The notes: a model not told the origin generated them from the sequence alone. DNA of 64,000 nucleotides from Phycisphaeraceae bacterium D3-23 (GCA_039555135.1 CP114179.1:1302001-1366000); one strand, 5' to 3'. Positions 23,024 through 31,157 are shown, counted from the stretch's first letter. Translations and numbers: made by a program.

Positions 23024-25054
23024 ATGACCCCCGACACGAACCGCAACACACCCCCGACCGGCCCGATCGTCGGCATCGATTTGGGCACGACCAACTCGCT
23101 CGTCGCCTGGTGCGACGAAGCGGGCCCGCGCATCCTCAACAGCCCCGAAGGCGAAGCGTCCCTCCCCTCCGTCGTCCGGCTCGACCCCGACACCGGCCGG
23201 GCCGCCGCGATCGGCAGCGCGGCGCGCGGCTCGGCCGTGACCTACCCGACCACCACGATCCACAGCGCCAAACGCCTCATGGGCCGCGGGCTCGACGACG
23301 TCGCCGACGATGCGGCGCGGCTGCCTTACGCCATCGTCGAAGGCGAGAACCACACCGCGCGTGTGAAGGTCGGCGGACACATCGTCAGCCCGCAGGCGAT
23401 CAGCGCGATGGTCCTGGCCGAGCTCAAACGATGGGCCGAGCACGCGCTGAAGACCGCGGTCCGCCGCGGTCGTGACGGTGCCCGCCTACTTCGACGACGC
23501 CCAGCGTCAGGCCACGCGCGCGACGCGGGCCGGCTGGCCGGGCTCGAAGTCGTACGCATCGTGAACGAGCCCACCGCCGCGGCGCTGGCGTACGGGCTGG
23601 GGGCAGGGGCCAGGGGCAAAGGGGCCCAAGGGCCAAGTGTTGCGACACCGACCTCGCCCGGCACGGTCTCGCTCTCCACCAAACTCAACCCCGCCGCATG
23701 TACTTCCGACACCGACCCCTCGGCCCCTCGACCCCTTGATCCCTCAGCCCCCCCCGCCCAAACCGTCGCCGTCTACGACCTCGGCGGGGGCACCTTCGAC
23801 GTCTCGATCCTCAACCTCCAGCACACCGACCAGGGCCAGATCGACCAGGTGATCGCTACCGCGGGCGACACGCACCTGGGCGGCGATGATGTCGACCAGA
23901 TGCTCATCGACTTGGTCTCCGAAGAGATCGGTAAGCAGCTCGGCACCACGGTTGACTTCCCCCCCGCCACCCGGCAGGCGCTCCGCCAGTTCGCCGAGCA
24001 GACCAAGATCAAGCTCTCGACCGACGACAGCGCGACGATTGAGATCGACCTCGGCCCCGAGCATGGCCAGTACCGTCGTGTCATCACACGCGACGAGCTC
24101 GAAGCAATGATCGCGCCGTGGATCGACCGCACACTGACCGCCTGCAAGTCGGCGCTGCGTAGTGCAAAGCTAGCCGTCGGCGATATCGACCGTGTTGTCC
24201 TCGTCGGCGGCTCGACGCGCATCCCCGCGGTCCGCCGGGCGGTCGAGCAGCTCTTCGAGCGCGACCCCTACACGGCGCTCGACCCCGACCAGGTGGTTGC
24301 GCTGGGCGCAAGCGTGCAGGCCGCGCGGCTCGCGGGCAACACTCCCGGGGGCGGGGGTGGGGGCGGGCTGCTGCTCGATGTGATCCCGCTGTCGCTGGGC
24401 ATCGAGACGATGGGCGGCGCGGTCGCCAAGCTCATCACCGCCAACAGCACGATCCCCGCCCGCGCGACGGAGATGTTCTCGACCCACGCCGAGGGGCAGA
24501 CGAAGGTCGCGATCAACGTCTACCAGGGCGAGCGCGAGCTGGTGCAGGACTGCCGCCTACTGGGCCAGTTCGAGCTCACGGGCATCCCGCCGATGCCCGC
24601 CGGGCTGCCCAAGCTCGAAGTCACCTTCCTCGTCGACGCCAACGGTGTGCTCACCGTCCACGCGACCGAGCAGCGCTCGGGCCGGGCCGCTCGCATCCAG
24701 GTCGTGCCCCACCACGGGCTCACCCGCGACGAGGTCTCCCGCATCGAACGCGACGCCTTCGACCACGCCCAGGACGACATGCAGCGCCACCGCCTGATCG
24801 ACCTCAAGCTCAGCGCCAAGCTCGACATCCGCAACATCCAGAAACAGCTCGACCGCGTGGGCGATGAGCTCGACGCAAGCTACCGCAAAGAGATCGAGGG
24901 CCACGTCGCAGCCGTGCAGCGATACATCGACTCGGACGACGACCAACTCGACGCCGATGCGTTCCACCAGGCCGTGACCGACATGGACCACGCGACGATC
25001 CAGCTCGCCGAGACCGCGATCGCGCAGACGCTGCGCGGGGACGCAAGCACCTAG
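23024..25054 (+). CDS. DnaK-like Hsp70 with disrupted phosphate-binding motif and repeat-derived insert
   Basis: An Hsp70-family ATPase chaperone of 676 residues. Recognisable blocks: PIVGIDLGTTNSLVAW, VVRIVNEPTAAALAYGL, VYDLGGGTFDVSIL, VLVGGSTRIPAVR, and a peptide-binding domain with DVIPLSLGIETMGG. Two oddities. First, residues of about 149-166 are out of frame: the expected VVTVPAYFDDAQRQATR is encoded in the next frame (23469-23519), as if two bases were lost near 23467 and two gained near 23519. Second, residues 193-245 are a 53-residue insert made of a paired-array repeat. The C-terminus lacks the usual acidic EEVD-like tail. Whether the protein folds is unclear. It may be a divergent paralogue; no grpE or dnaJ is adjacent. 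Confidence 0.85.
   Translation: MTPDTNRNTPPTGPIVGIDLGTTNSLVAWCDEAGPRILNSPEGEASLPSVVRLDPDTGRAAAIGSAARGSAVTYPTTTIHSAKRLMGRGLDDVADDAARLPYAIVEGENHTARVKVGGHIVSPQAISAMVLAELKRWAEHALKTAVRRGRDGARLLRRRPASGHARDAGRLAGLEVVRIVNEPTAAALAYGLGAGARGKGAQGPSVATPTSPGTVSLSTKLNPAACTSDTDPSAPRPLDPSAPPAQTVAVYDLGGGTFDVSILNLQHTDQGQIDQVIATAGDTHLGGDDVDQMLIDLVSEEIGKQLGTTVDFPPATRQALRQFAEQTKIKLSTDDSATIEIDLGPEHGQYRRVITRDELEAMIAPWIDRTLTACKSALRSAKLAVGDIDRVVLVGGSTRIPAVRRAVEQLFERDPYTALDPDQVVALGASVQAARLAGNTPGGGGGGGLLLDVIPLSLGIETMGGAVAKLITANSTIPARATEMFSTHAEGQTKVAINVYQGERELVQDCRLLGQFELTGIPPMPAGLPKLEVTFLVDANGVLTVHATEQRSGRAARIQVVPHHGLTRDEVSRIERDAFDHAQDDMQRHRLIDLKLSAKLDIRNIQKQLDRVGDELDASYRKEIEGHVAAVQRYIDSDDDQLDADAFHQAVTDMDHATIQLAETAIAQTLRGDAST
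23594..23758. repeat. Paired 8-bp tandem arrays inserted inside the hsp70 reading frame
   Basis: The left array (23594-23637) repeats GGGGCCA/GGGGCAA-type units and the right array (23703-23756) repeats GACCCCTC/GGCCCCTC-type units, inverted to each other. Together with a spacer of about 65 bases they encode 53 residues that separate AYGL from QTVAVYDLGGG. In other DnaK proteins that gap is a few residues. Confidence 0.8.
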
Positions 25055-25065
25055 TCGCAGACAAT

Positions 25066-25166
25066 GGGTGCCACACAACTGCCGTGTCCGCAGGGCTGCT
25101 GTGTGCGAAACACCAACGCGCTCGCCACCCGCACACAGCAGCCCTTCGGGCAGTTGTGTGGCACCC
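25066..25166. repeat. Branched inverted-repeat element, copy 1
   Basis: Arms TGCCACACAACTG and CTGCTGTGTGC pair with GCACACAGCAG and CAGTTGTGTGGCA. The outer and inner stems are separated on the right by its own mini-hairpin CCC-TTC-GGG. Copy 2 is at 60441-60544. It fills the gap between the hsp70 and YfiH-type genes. Confidence 0.88.
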
Positions 25167-25214
25167 AAGCCCCGTACCTGTGTACTGTCCACTATTCACT
25201 TCCCTCCCCCGCCC

Positions 25215-25898
25215 ATGCTCGAACGCACACGCCTCAGCGAATCCGTCGTCGCCTACCAGTCCCCGCTGCTGCGCGGGCTGGGCGTGCCGCACGCCTTTGG
25301 CACGAAGCTCGGCGACGCCGACGCGATCGCCCGAGCGATCGGGCTCGACCAACGCGACTGGATCACCGTCACCCAGGTCCACGGCTGCACCATCGCCCGC
25401 GCCAACGCCACAGCGCCCGACAACAACGAAGCCGACGCAGTCGTGCTCGACGACCCCGCCCACGCCACGCGCATCGTCACCGCCGACTGCGTCCCCATCC
25501 TCCTCGCCTCAACCGACGGCCAACGCGTCGCCGCCATCCACGCCGGCTGGCGCGGACTCGTCGCCGGTGTCATCGAACGCGCCGCCGAGCAACTCGACGC
25601 CCCCTTCCTCGCCGCCGTCGGCCCCGCCATCAGCGCCGCACACTTCGAGGTCGGCCCAGAGGTCGCCGACCACTTCGACCCCTCATACATCCGCCAAGCC
25701 CCCGCCCAAAAACCCCGCGTCGATCTCCCCGCCGCCGCGATCGCCCGGCTCAAGGCCCTCGGGGCACAGGCGATCGACCGCACCGACCGCTGCACCTACC
25801 GCGACGAAAATGACTTCCACTCCTACCGCCGCGACGTCACCCACTGCGGCAACCCCGCCACCGGCCGCCTGTCACACCTCATCGCCCCCAAGCGCTAG
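25215..25898 (+). CDS. pgeF: YfiH/PgeF (DUF152, multicopper polyphenol oxidase-like) protein
   Basis: A 227-residue cytoplasmic protein of the YfiH/PgeF family. Bacterial members were once called laccases; characterised ones act as purine nucleoside phosphorylases/adenosine deaminases and, in Escherichia coli, as a peptidoglycan-editing factor. The zinc-site motifs are present: ITVTQVHGCTI, IVTADCVPILLA, AAIHAGWRGLVAG, and GPAISAAHFEVG. The last few residues have CTYRDENDFHSYRRD. Length is typical (240). Start ATG 25215. It follows the 100-base branched repeat and precedes an ABC ATPase. Confidence 0.85.
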   Translation: MLERTRLSESVVAYQSPLLRGLGVPHAFGTKLGDADAIARAIGLDQRDWITVTQVHGCTIARANATAPDNNEADAVVLDDPAHATRIVTADCVPILLASTDGQRVAAIHAGWRGLVAGVIERAAEQLDAPFLAAVGPAISAAHFEVGPEVADHFDPSYIRQAPAQKPRVDLPAAAIARLKALGAQAIDRTDRCTYRDENDFHSYRRDVTHCGNPATGRLSHLIAPKR

Positions 25899-26027
25899 CA
25901 ATCCGCAAACAATCCGCCAGACCGAGGGCCAAGTCCGCCAAGCCCCGTATCTCTCCGCGTCGCCCCCAACTCGCCGTATCCCGACAAACCAACCACCTGC
26001 CCCCTCGACCCAATCTTCCTCAGGCGA

Positions 26028-26033
26028 TACCCT
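26028..26033 (+). promoter_or_regulatory. -10 box TACCCT, 9 nt before ATG 26043
   Basis: TACCCT then ATCCCTCCC then ATG. A weaker match than the TACAAT boxes, but the same distance from the start codon. Confidence 0.35.
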
Positions 26034-26042
26034 ATCCCTCCC

Positions 26043-27125
26043 ATGACGCCGATCTCGATCCGACAACTCAGCAAGCACTTCGGGAGCACCGTCGCCGTCG
26101 ACGCGATCGACCTCACGATCCCGGCGGGCGACCTCTTCTTCCTGCTGGGGCCATCGGGCTGTGGCAAGACCACGCTGCTCCGCATGCTCGCCGGGTTCAC
26201 CGAGCCGACCCAAGGCACGATCCACTTCGGCGATACGGACGTCACCCACGCCCCCGCCAACAAACGCAACACCGGCATGGTCTTCCAGGGCTACGCGCTT
26301 TGGCCCCATATGACCGTCCGACAGAACGTCCGCTTCGGGCTCGAGGTCCGCAAGGTCGGGAAGCCCGAGATGAAGAAGCGCGTCGACGAGACCCTCGCCT
26401 CCGTCCAGCTCGGCAAGCTTGCCGACCGCAAGATCAACCAGCTCTCGGGCGGCCAGCAGCAACGCGTCGCGCTCGCCCGCGCGCTTGTCGTCCGACCCAC
26501 CGTCCTGCTCCTCGACGAACCGCTCTCCAACCTCGACGCCAAGCTCCGCCTCGAGATGCGACAGTCCATCCGCGACATCTGCAAAGACTCGGGCATCACC
26601 GGCGTCTACGTCACCCACGACCAGCACGAAGCGCTCAGCATGGCCGACAACATCGCTGTGCTCCAGGACGGCAAGGTCCGGCAGACCGGCCCGCCCGGTG
26701 ATCTGTACCGCCGGCCCGACTCGCGCTTCGTCGCCGACTTCCTGGGCGAGACCAACTTCCTCCCGGCCGAGGTCAGGGGCACCGAGGGCGACCACATCGT
26801 CCTCACCACGCCCTTCGGCGATGTGCGTTCCGCCGTCTTCCCCGACGACCTGCCCCAAGGCGGGGCCGTCACCTGCTCGATCCGCCCCGAGGCGATCCAG
26901 CTACTCGACCTCGACACCGCGACCGGCGGCATCCCCCACAACACCTTCGCCGCCCACTGGGAACGCCAGATCTACCTCGGCTCACTCGCCCAGCACCGCC
27001 TCACGCTCGCCGACCACGCCATCAAAGCCATCGAGCTCAACCCCCGCCCACGCAGGCAGCCCGACGCCGACCGGCAGGTCCACTTCCACGTCGACCCCAA
27101 GGACGTCGTGATCCTGCGTGACTAG
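26043..27125 (+). CDS. ABC transporter ATP-binding protein (PotA/UgpC-type)
   Basis: A 360-residue cytoplasmic nucleotide-binding subunit of an import ABC transporter. Walker A is GPSGCGKTT, the signature is LSGGQQQRVALARAL, Walker B is VLLLDEPLSNLD, and the H-loop is VYVTHDQHEALSM. The C-terminal 120 residues form a TOBE-type domain (ADFLGETNFLPAEVRG), as in spermidine, maltose, glycerol 3-phosphate or iron(III) importers, so the substrate cannot be fixed. No permease or binding protein lies next to it, which is unusual for this class. It may serve several permeases or partner with a distant one. Confidence 0.9.
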   Translation: MTPISIRQLSKHFGSTVAVDAIDLTIPAGDLFFLLGPSGCGKTTLLRMLAGFTEPTQGTIHFGDTDVTHAPANKRNTGMVFQGYALWPHMTVRQNVRFGLEVRKVGKPEMKKRVDETLASVQLGKLADRKINQLSGGQQQRVALARALVVRPTVLLLDEPLSNLDAKLRLEMRQSIRDICKDSGITGVYVTHDQHEALSMADNIAVLQDGKVRQTGPPGDLYRRPDSRFVADFLGETNFLPAEVRGTEGDHIVLTTPFGDVRSAVFPDDLPQGGAVTCSIRPEAIQLLDLDTATGGIPHNTFAAHWERQIYLGSLAQHRLTLADHAIKAIELNPRPRRQPDADRQVHFHVDPKDVVILRD

Positions 27126-27187
27126 CACCGGCGTACGCGGCAGCGGCGACACGACGCAACGCCAGTCCATCTCGGGAGAATCTTTAC

Positions 27188-28249
27188 ATGCTGAAAAGCA
27201 CAACAATGCGACTATTCATTGCAGGTGGGCTCATGCTCACTCTGGCGATCGCAGGCCCAAGCTCTGCCGCCGAGGAAGAGCAGCCGGTCCCGCTGATCTT
27301 TGATACCGACATCGGGAACGATGTAGACGATGTCTTGGCGTTGGGGATGATCCACGCCTTACAGTCGCGTGGCGAGTGCCGGCTGATCGCAGTCACAATC
27401 ACCAAAGACCACGAACTGGCTGCGCCGTTTGTCGATGCAGTGAACACGTTTTACGGGCGCGGCGATATCCCCGTGGGCGTTTGCGACAGCGGTGTCACGC
27501 CCCGCCGAGGCAGCTTCCTGGGCATGGCCGAGCTGCGAGACGATGGCCAATTGCGCTACCCCCACGACCTGGGCCCGGACAACCCGCCCGCACAAGCCAT
27601 CACGCTGCTCCGTGCGGCACTCGCCGCCGAGGAGGACGGCACGGTCGTGATCGTCCAGGTCGGCTTCTCGACCAACCTCGCCAACCTGCTCGCCAGCGGC
27701 CCCGACGACGCCAGTGAACTGGGCGGCCGCGACCTGGTCGCGCGCAAGGTCCGCCTGCTCTCGATCATGGCCGGGGGCTTCACCCGCAACGCCGACGGCA
27801 CGGGCGACGCCAGCAACCACCGCGAGTTCAACGTCGTTCGAGATATCCCCGCCGCACAGCGGGTCGCACAGGACTGGCCCACGCCCGTGGTTTGGAGTGG
27901 GTTCGAGGTCGGCCTCGCGCTGGGCTACCCGCACACGAGCATCGAACGCGATTTCCGCTACACCGAGCACCACCCCCTGGCCGAGGCCTACATCCTCTAT
28001 GAGCCCCCGCCGCACAACCGCCCGACATGGGACCTGACCAGCGTCCTCTACGCCGTCCGACCCGACGAGGGCTACTTCGGCCTGTCCCAGCCCGGCCAGG
28101 TTACCGTCGCCGACGACGGCAAAACCGCATTCACCCCATCCCCCGACGGCACGCACCGCCGGCTCACCATCACGCCACAAGAAAAGCCCCGCACCCTGGA
28201 AGCACTCCGCCTCCTGTCCAGCGAGCCCCCCGCTTCGGTCGATCAATAA
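27188..28249 (+). CDS. Secreted nucleoside hydrolase-like protein
   Basis: A secreted protein of 353 residues with a signal peptide ending PSSAAEEE. The mature part has the nucleoside hydrolase aspartate cluster LIFDTDIGNDVDDVLALGM, which coordinates a calcium ion used to hydrolyse the N-glycosidic bond of nucleosides. VIVQVGFSTNLANLL and the RLLSIMAGGF strand follow. The periplasmic location suggests nucleoside scavenging or another ribosyl substrate. Start ATG 27188, with GGGAGA upstream. It lies 62 bases after the ABC ATPase on the same strand, so the two might be co-transcribed; a link in function is only a guess. Confidence 0.87.
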   Translation: MLKSTTMRLFIAGGLMLTLAIAGPSSAAEEEQPVPLIFDTDIGNDVDDVLALGMIHALQSRGECRLIAVTITKDHELAAPFVDAVNTFYGRGDIPVGVCDSGVTPRRGSFLGMAELRDDGQLRYPHDLGPDNPPAQAITLLRAALAAEEDGTVVIVQVGFSTNLANLLASGPDDASELGGRDLVARKVRLLSIMAGGFTRNADGTGDASNHREFNVVRDIPAAQRVAQDWPTPVVWSGFEVGLALGYPHTSIERDFRYTEHHPLAEAYILYEPPPHNRPTWDLTSVLYAVRPDEGYFGLSQPGQVTVADDGKTAFTPSPDGTHRRLTITPQEKPRTLEALRLLSSEPPASVDQ

Positions 28250-28348
28250 CCTAACGATGCCGCAACATCAGCGAAGGTGACCCCGCCAGAGCAATGAACC
28301 GGGCCGGCACGACCTCCGCCAAAACCTCCACGCCACGGGCCACAGGAC

Positions 28349-28376
28349 TTGCCAACCGGCCAAGGCGTGCTAGACT
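28349..28376 (+). promoter_or_regulatory. tRNA-Asn promoter (TTGCCA-16 nt-TAGACT)
   Basis: -35 TTGCCA and -10 TAGACT are separated by 16 bases. The -10 box lies 24 bases upstream of the tRNA 5' end. This is a classical two-box promoter, unlike the -10-only sites seen directly at several start codons. Confidence 0.6.
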
Positions 28377-28400
28377 ATCCGGCTCGGAAAAACCAAATAT

Positions 28401-28473
28401 TCCCCTGTAGCTCAATTGGTAGAGTAGGTGACTGTTAATCACTTGGTTGCTGGTTCGAGTCCAGCCGGGGGAG
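28401..28473 (+). tRNA. tRNA-Asn (anticodon GTT)
   Basis: A complete cloverleaf of 73 bases: acceptor stem TCCCCTG/CGGGGGA with G discriminator, D loop AATTGGTAGA, anticodon stem GTGA/TCAC with loop CTGTTAA (anticodon GTT), and T arm GCTGG-TTCGAGT-CCAGC. The 3' CCA is not encoded. A two-box promoter precedes it and a terminator follows 9 bases after. Confidence 0.97.
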
Positions 28474-28482
28474 CTTCGAAAG

Positions 28483-28509
28483 CCGACACCCGTAGGTGCC
28501 GGTTTTTTT
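28483..28509 (+). terminator. Rho-independent terminator after tRNA-Asn
   Basis: CCGACACC-CGTA-GGTGCCGG (one mismatch) followed by seven T. Confidence 0.85.
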
Positions 28510-28616
28510 CTTGGCTGACGACAAACTTTGCGAGTCGATGCTTCTCCCCCAGTCGGCCTGCCTGAACACCCTCACGACCCATCTCTCCCTTAGCCCAAGC
28601 CCATCGAGCACAACGT

Positions 28617-29276
28617 ATGGCCAGCCCTTCGGATTCGATAGCGCCCCCTTCGGGCGAACGTCGCATCTACTTTTATTACACCCGGCGGATTCTGCGCAGC
28701 GCCAGCTATCCCATGCTGTTTGTCGTGCTGGTATGGGGTGCCGCGTGCAACGCCCTGCTCCATACCACGGGGGGCAGCCCGGAGGGCGGCGGGGGCTACC
28801 TCGACTGGCTTACCAAGTCGCGGCTTGAGACGACGTCCGTTGTGATGCTCGGCGTTGCTCTCGCGGCCATCCTCGGGCGATGGTTTGCCGCGAAAGAAGC
28901 CAGCAAGCTCTGGCTGGCCGCAGTCGTCGTGGTGCTGTTTTGCCGTGAGCTGCATTTTGCCGGCACATCGGAGGCGGTCTACGTCGGGATCGCCCTGCTG
29001 CTGGTGGTCGCACTCTATCGGCCGCGATGGACGCAGGACATCCTCACCTCCCGCAGCGGCGCGACGCTGCTCGCGATGGCGTTTGCCTGCTACGCCTTCT
29101 CGGTCTCGCTCGATGGCAAGTGGTGGTTCGACTGGACCGTGCGCTGGGTCGAAGCCGCGAAGCTCGCGGAAGAGGTCTTGGAGTTCACAGGCCACACGTT
29201 GATCCTGGCGCTGGCCTGTACCGCGCCCGTCATTTCGCACACAGATGACGCGCCGGTCGATCACACAGCGGAATGA
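28617..29276 (+). CDS. Membrane protein, 219 residues, unknown function
   Basis: A hypothetical integral membrane protein with five hydrophobic segments: SYPMLFVVLVWGAACNALL, SVVMLGVALAAILGRWF, WLAAVVVVLFCREL, AVYVGIALLLVVALY and FTGHTLILALACTAPV. A short acidic or polar N-terminus precedes it. FCRELHFAGTSEAVY, with Glu and His inside the membrane region, is a notable polar patch. No family recognised. Start ATG 28617. It is convergent with tilS. Confidence 0.7.
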   Translation: MASPSDSIAPPSGERRIYFYYTRRILRSASYPMLFVVLVWGAACNALLHTTGGSPEGGGGYLDWLTKSRLETTSVVMLGVALAAILGRWFAAKEASKLWLAAVVVVLFCRELHFAGTSEAVYVGIALLLVVALYRPRWTQDILTSRSGATLLAMAFACYAFSVSLDGKWWFDWTVRWVEAAKLAEEVLEFTGHTLILALACTAPVISHTDDAPVDHTAE

Positions 29277-29307
29277 GCCGGGCATCACGATGCGAACGAT
29301 CCCGGGC

Positions 29308-30441
29308 TCAGGCTTCGTTGTTTGTCGCTGGGCCCTGGATCGATATCAGCTCGCGGGTGAGCGTGATCGTCGTCAAGTTCGCAAACTCGAACGTGCGGGT
29401 GCTGCCGTCGTTGTCGTTGATCGCGTCCAGAACCGGGCGCAGGGCGTGGCCCGGGACCTGGTCGGGGGGGGCGCCGGATTGGATGAGCTGCTGGCGGAGC
29501 TGCTGGGTCAGGATGAGCGGGTTGAGTTGGCGGGCTTCATCGCGTGGGATCGGGGTAGGGGATTGATGACTGGGGGAATCGGGTACGCCGACTTCAATCT
29601 CGTTGGGAGGCGATTGCGTGGCCTGGCTTGTTTCCTGCACCAGGTCGTGCAGGTCGGCGAAATGGTCGGCGAGGTTGACAGCCCGTGTTGTGACATCGTT
29701 TCGGATGTCCTTGATGAGCGGGATAACTTCGTGGCGCAGACGGTTTCGGACGCGGGCGGTGTCGGTGTTGGTGGTGTCTTCGCGCCAGCGTTGGCCCAGC
29801 ATGCCGAGGAAGGCGCGGGCGGTGTCGCGGTCGGCGTCGAGCATCGGGCGGACGAGTGTGATGTCGAGCGAGGAGTGGTCGTGTTCGAGGGGGCGGGCGG
29901 AGGCGATGCCACGGAGGCCCTGGACGCTGGCGCCGCGGATGAATCGCATGAGCAGGGTTTCGAGCTGGTCGTCGGCGTGGTGGGCGGTGGCGATGTAGGA
30001 CGCCCCGCAGTGCTGGGCGGTGATGGCGAGCGCGTCGTAGCGCGCGTCCCGCGCGGCGGCTTCGACGTTGCCCCCGGAAGTCGAACCCCCGGAAGCCGAA
30101 CCCCCGGCCGAGTTATCCGCTGCATCCAGATGCACGCCCGTGATGTGGCAGGGCAGCGAGAGCTGGTTGGCGAGGGTCTGGACGAAGACGGCGTCGGTGT
30201 CGGATGCTTCGCCGCGGAGGTGGTGGTTGATGTGCGCGACGGTGAGGGTCAGGTTGAACTTGCGGCGCGGCGCGAGGATCGCGAGAGCGCGCAGCAGCGC
30301 GACCGAGTCGGCCCCGCCGCTGACGGCGACGAGGATGTTCGCGTCGGCCGGGACTTTGCACCGCCGACGCAGCCCGCGCGCGACGCTGCGGACGAGCGGG
30401 TGATAATTGGGGGCGTGGCGTGGGGTTGCGTCGGGCGGCAT
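29308..30441 (-). CDS. tilS: tRNA(Ile)-lysidine synthase
   Basis: TilS attaches lysine to C34 of the tRNA-Ile(CAU) anticodon, making lysidine, so the tRNA reads AUA and not AUG. The 377-residue product has the PP-loop SGGADSVALLRAL near residue 41, AHINHHLRGEASD, and YIATAHHADDQLETLLMR, then RPMLDADRDTARAFL. Its C-terminal region is short relative to the two-domain Escherichia coli form. A Gly/Ser-rich insert (SAGGSASGGSTSGG, about residues 112-125) is encoded by three tandem copies of a roughly 15-base unit at 30067-30112. Start: ATG 30441. Confidence 0.93.
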   Translation of the reverse strand: MPPDATPRHAPNYHPLVRSVARGLRRRCKVPADANILVAVSGGADSVALLRALAILAPRRKFNLTLTVAHINHHLRGEASDTDAVFVQTLANQLSLPCHITGVHLDAADNSAGGSASGGSTSGGNVEAAARDARYDALAITAQHCGASYIATAHHADDQLETLLMRFIRGASVQGLRGIASARPLEHDHSSLDITLVRPMLDADRDTARAFLGMLGQRWREDTTNTDTARVRNRLRHEVIPLIKDIRNDVTTRAVNLADHFADLHDLVQETSQATQSPPNEIEVGVPDSPSHQSPTPIPRDEARQLNPLILTQQLRQQLIQSGAPPDQVPGHALRPVLDAINDNDGSTRTFEFANLTTITLTRELISIQGPATNNEA

Positions 30442-30472
30442 GGGATGGCTTTGAGTCGCGGGCGTTTCATCC

Positions 30473-30502
30473 GGGGCTTCGCGGACTCAGGCCTCGGCGT
30501 GG
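30473..30502 (+). repeat. CTTCGCGGACTCAG repeat, copy 3
   Basis: GGGGCTTCGCGGACTCAGGC then CTCGGCGTGG, in the divergent gap between tilS and the PTPS-like gene. Same sequence as 21783-21812 with few changes. Confidence 0.75.
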
Positions 30503-30587
30503 GGGGCGGATCGGGGTAGGATAAGGAACGAGGGCGCGGCCCTCCCTGTCGCCCGGCCCGATTGTAACGCACGGCTTTGGAATCCCG

Positions 30588-31022
30588 ATGGCTTTTGAGA
30601 TTGTTTACGAGACCGAGTTCGCCGCGGCGCACGCGATCGTGCTGCCCGACGGGTCGCTTGAGCCGGTGCACGGGCACAACTGGTCCGTGGCGGTCACCGT
30701 CGCGGCCGACACGCTCGACGCGATCGAGACGGTGATGGACTTCCACGACCTCGAACGCATCGTGCGGGGTATCACGGCCGAGTGGCACAACAAGCACCTG
30801 AACGAGTGTGCACCGTTTGTCTCAGCGGACCACGGGAATGACGGCGCGCTGCATCGGCACGGGCTCGCCATCAGCCCGACGGCCGAGCGCGTCGCGGAGC
30901 ACATCGGCAAGACCACCGCGGCCGGGCTGCCCGGGCATGTTTGTCTCGTCAGCGCGGCGGTCGGCGAAGCGCCCGGGTGCATCGCGCGGTATCGGCCGGA
31001 CACACATGACTCGACTCAATAG
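30588..31022 (+). CDS. 6-pyruvoyltetrahydropterin synthase-like protein (PTPS-III type)
   Basis: A 144-residue T-fold enzyme of the PTPS/QueD family. Zinc-binding His residues appear in FAAAHAI and in HGHNW. QueD and classical PTPS have a catalytic Cys in a CxxxHGH motif; here the motif is SLEPVHGH, with no Cys and Glu three residues before the His, i.e. ExxHGH. That pattern marks the PTPS-III paralogues that can replace dihydroneopterin aldolase (FolB) in folate synthesis. The C-terminal half is ordinary (METVMDFHDLERIV-like segment, NEC, PTAERVAEHI). A QueD role in queuosine synthesis is less likely. It ends at the first base of a perfect inverted repeat. Confidence 0.8.
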   Translation: MAFEIVYETEFAAAHAIVLPDGSLEPVHGHNWSVAVTVAADTLDAIETVMDFHDLERIVRGITAEWHNKHLNECAPFVSADHGNDGALHRHGLAISPTAERVAEHIGKTTAAGLPGHVCLVSAAVGEAPGCIARYRPDTHDSTQ

Positions 31023-31086
31023 CCGCACTGCGACGCAGTGCCGGGGGTTGCGATCGCGCGGACCGGCACTGCGTCGCAGTGCGGCT
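31021..31086. repeat. Perfect 24-bp inverted repeat with 18-nt spacer
   Basis: Arms 31021-31044 and 31063-31086 are exact reverse complements, each containing the palindrome CACTGCG-A-CGCAGTG. The left arm overlaps the stop codon of the PTPS-like gene. Geometry is the same as at 5177-5242 though the sequence differs. Confidence 0.9.
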
Positions 31087-31157
31087 AATCTATGCAGTTG
31101 TCTCTGACTCACGCCTCAGCGCCGCCCCCTCCGAACACCCCCTCACCAGGAGACGCC

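Noticed and set aside
30588-31022. QueD (queuosine pathway) as the call
   Set aside because: The catalytic Cys is absent and ExxHGH is present, so PTPS-III fits better. No other queuosine genes are adjacent.
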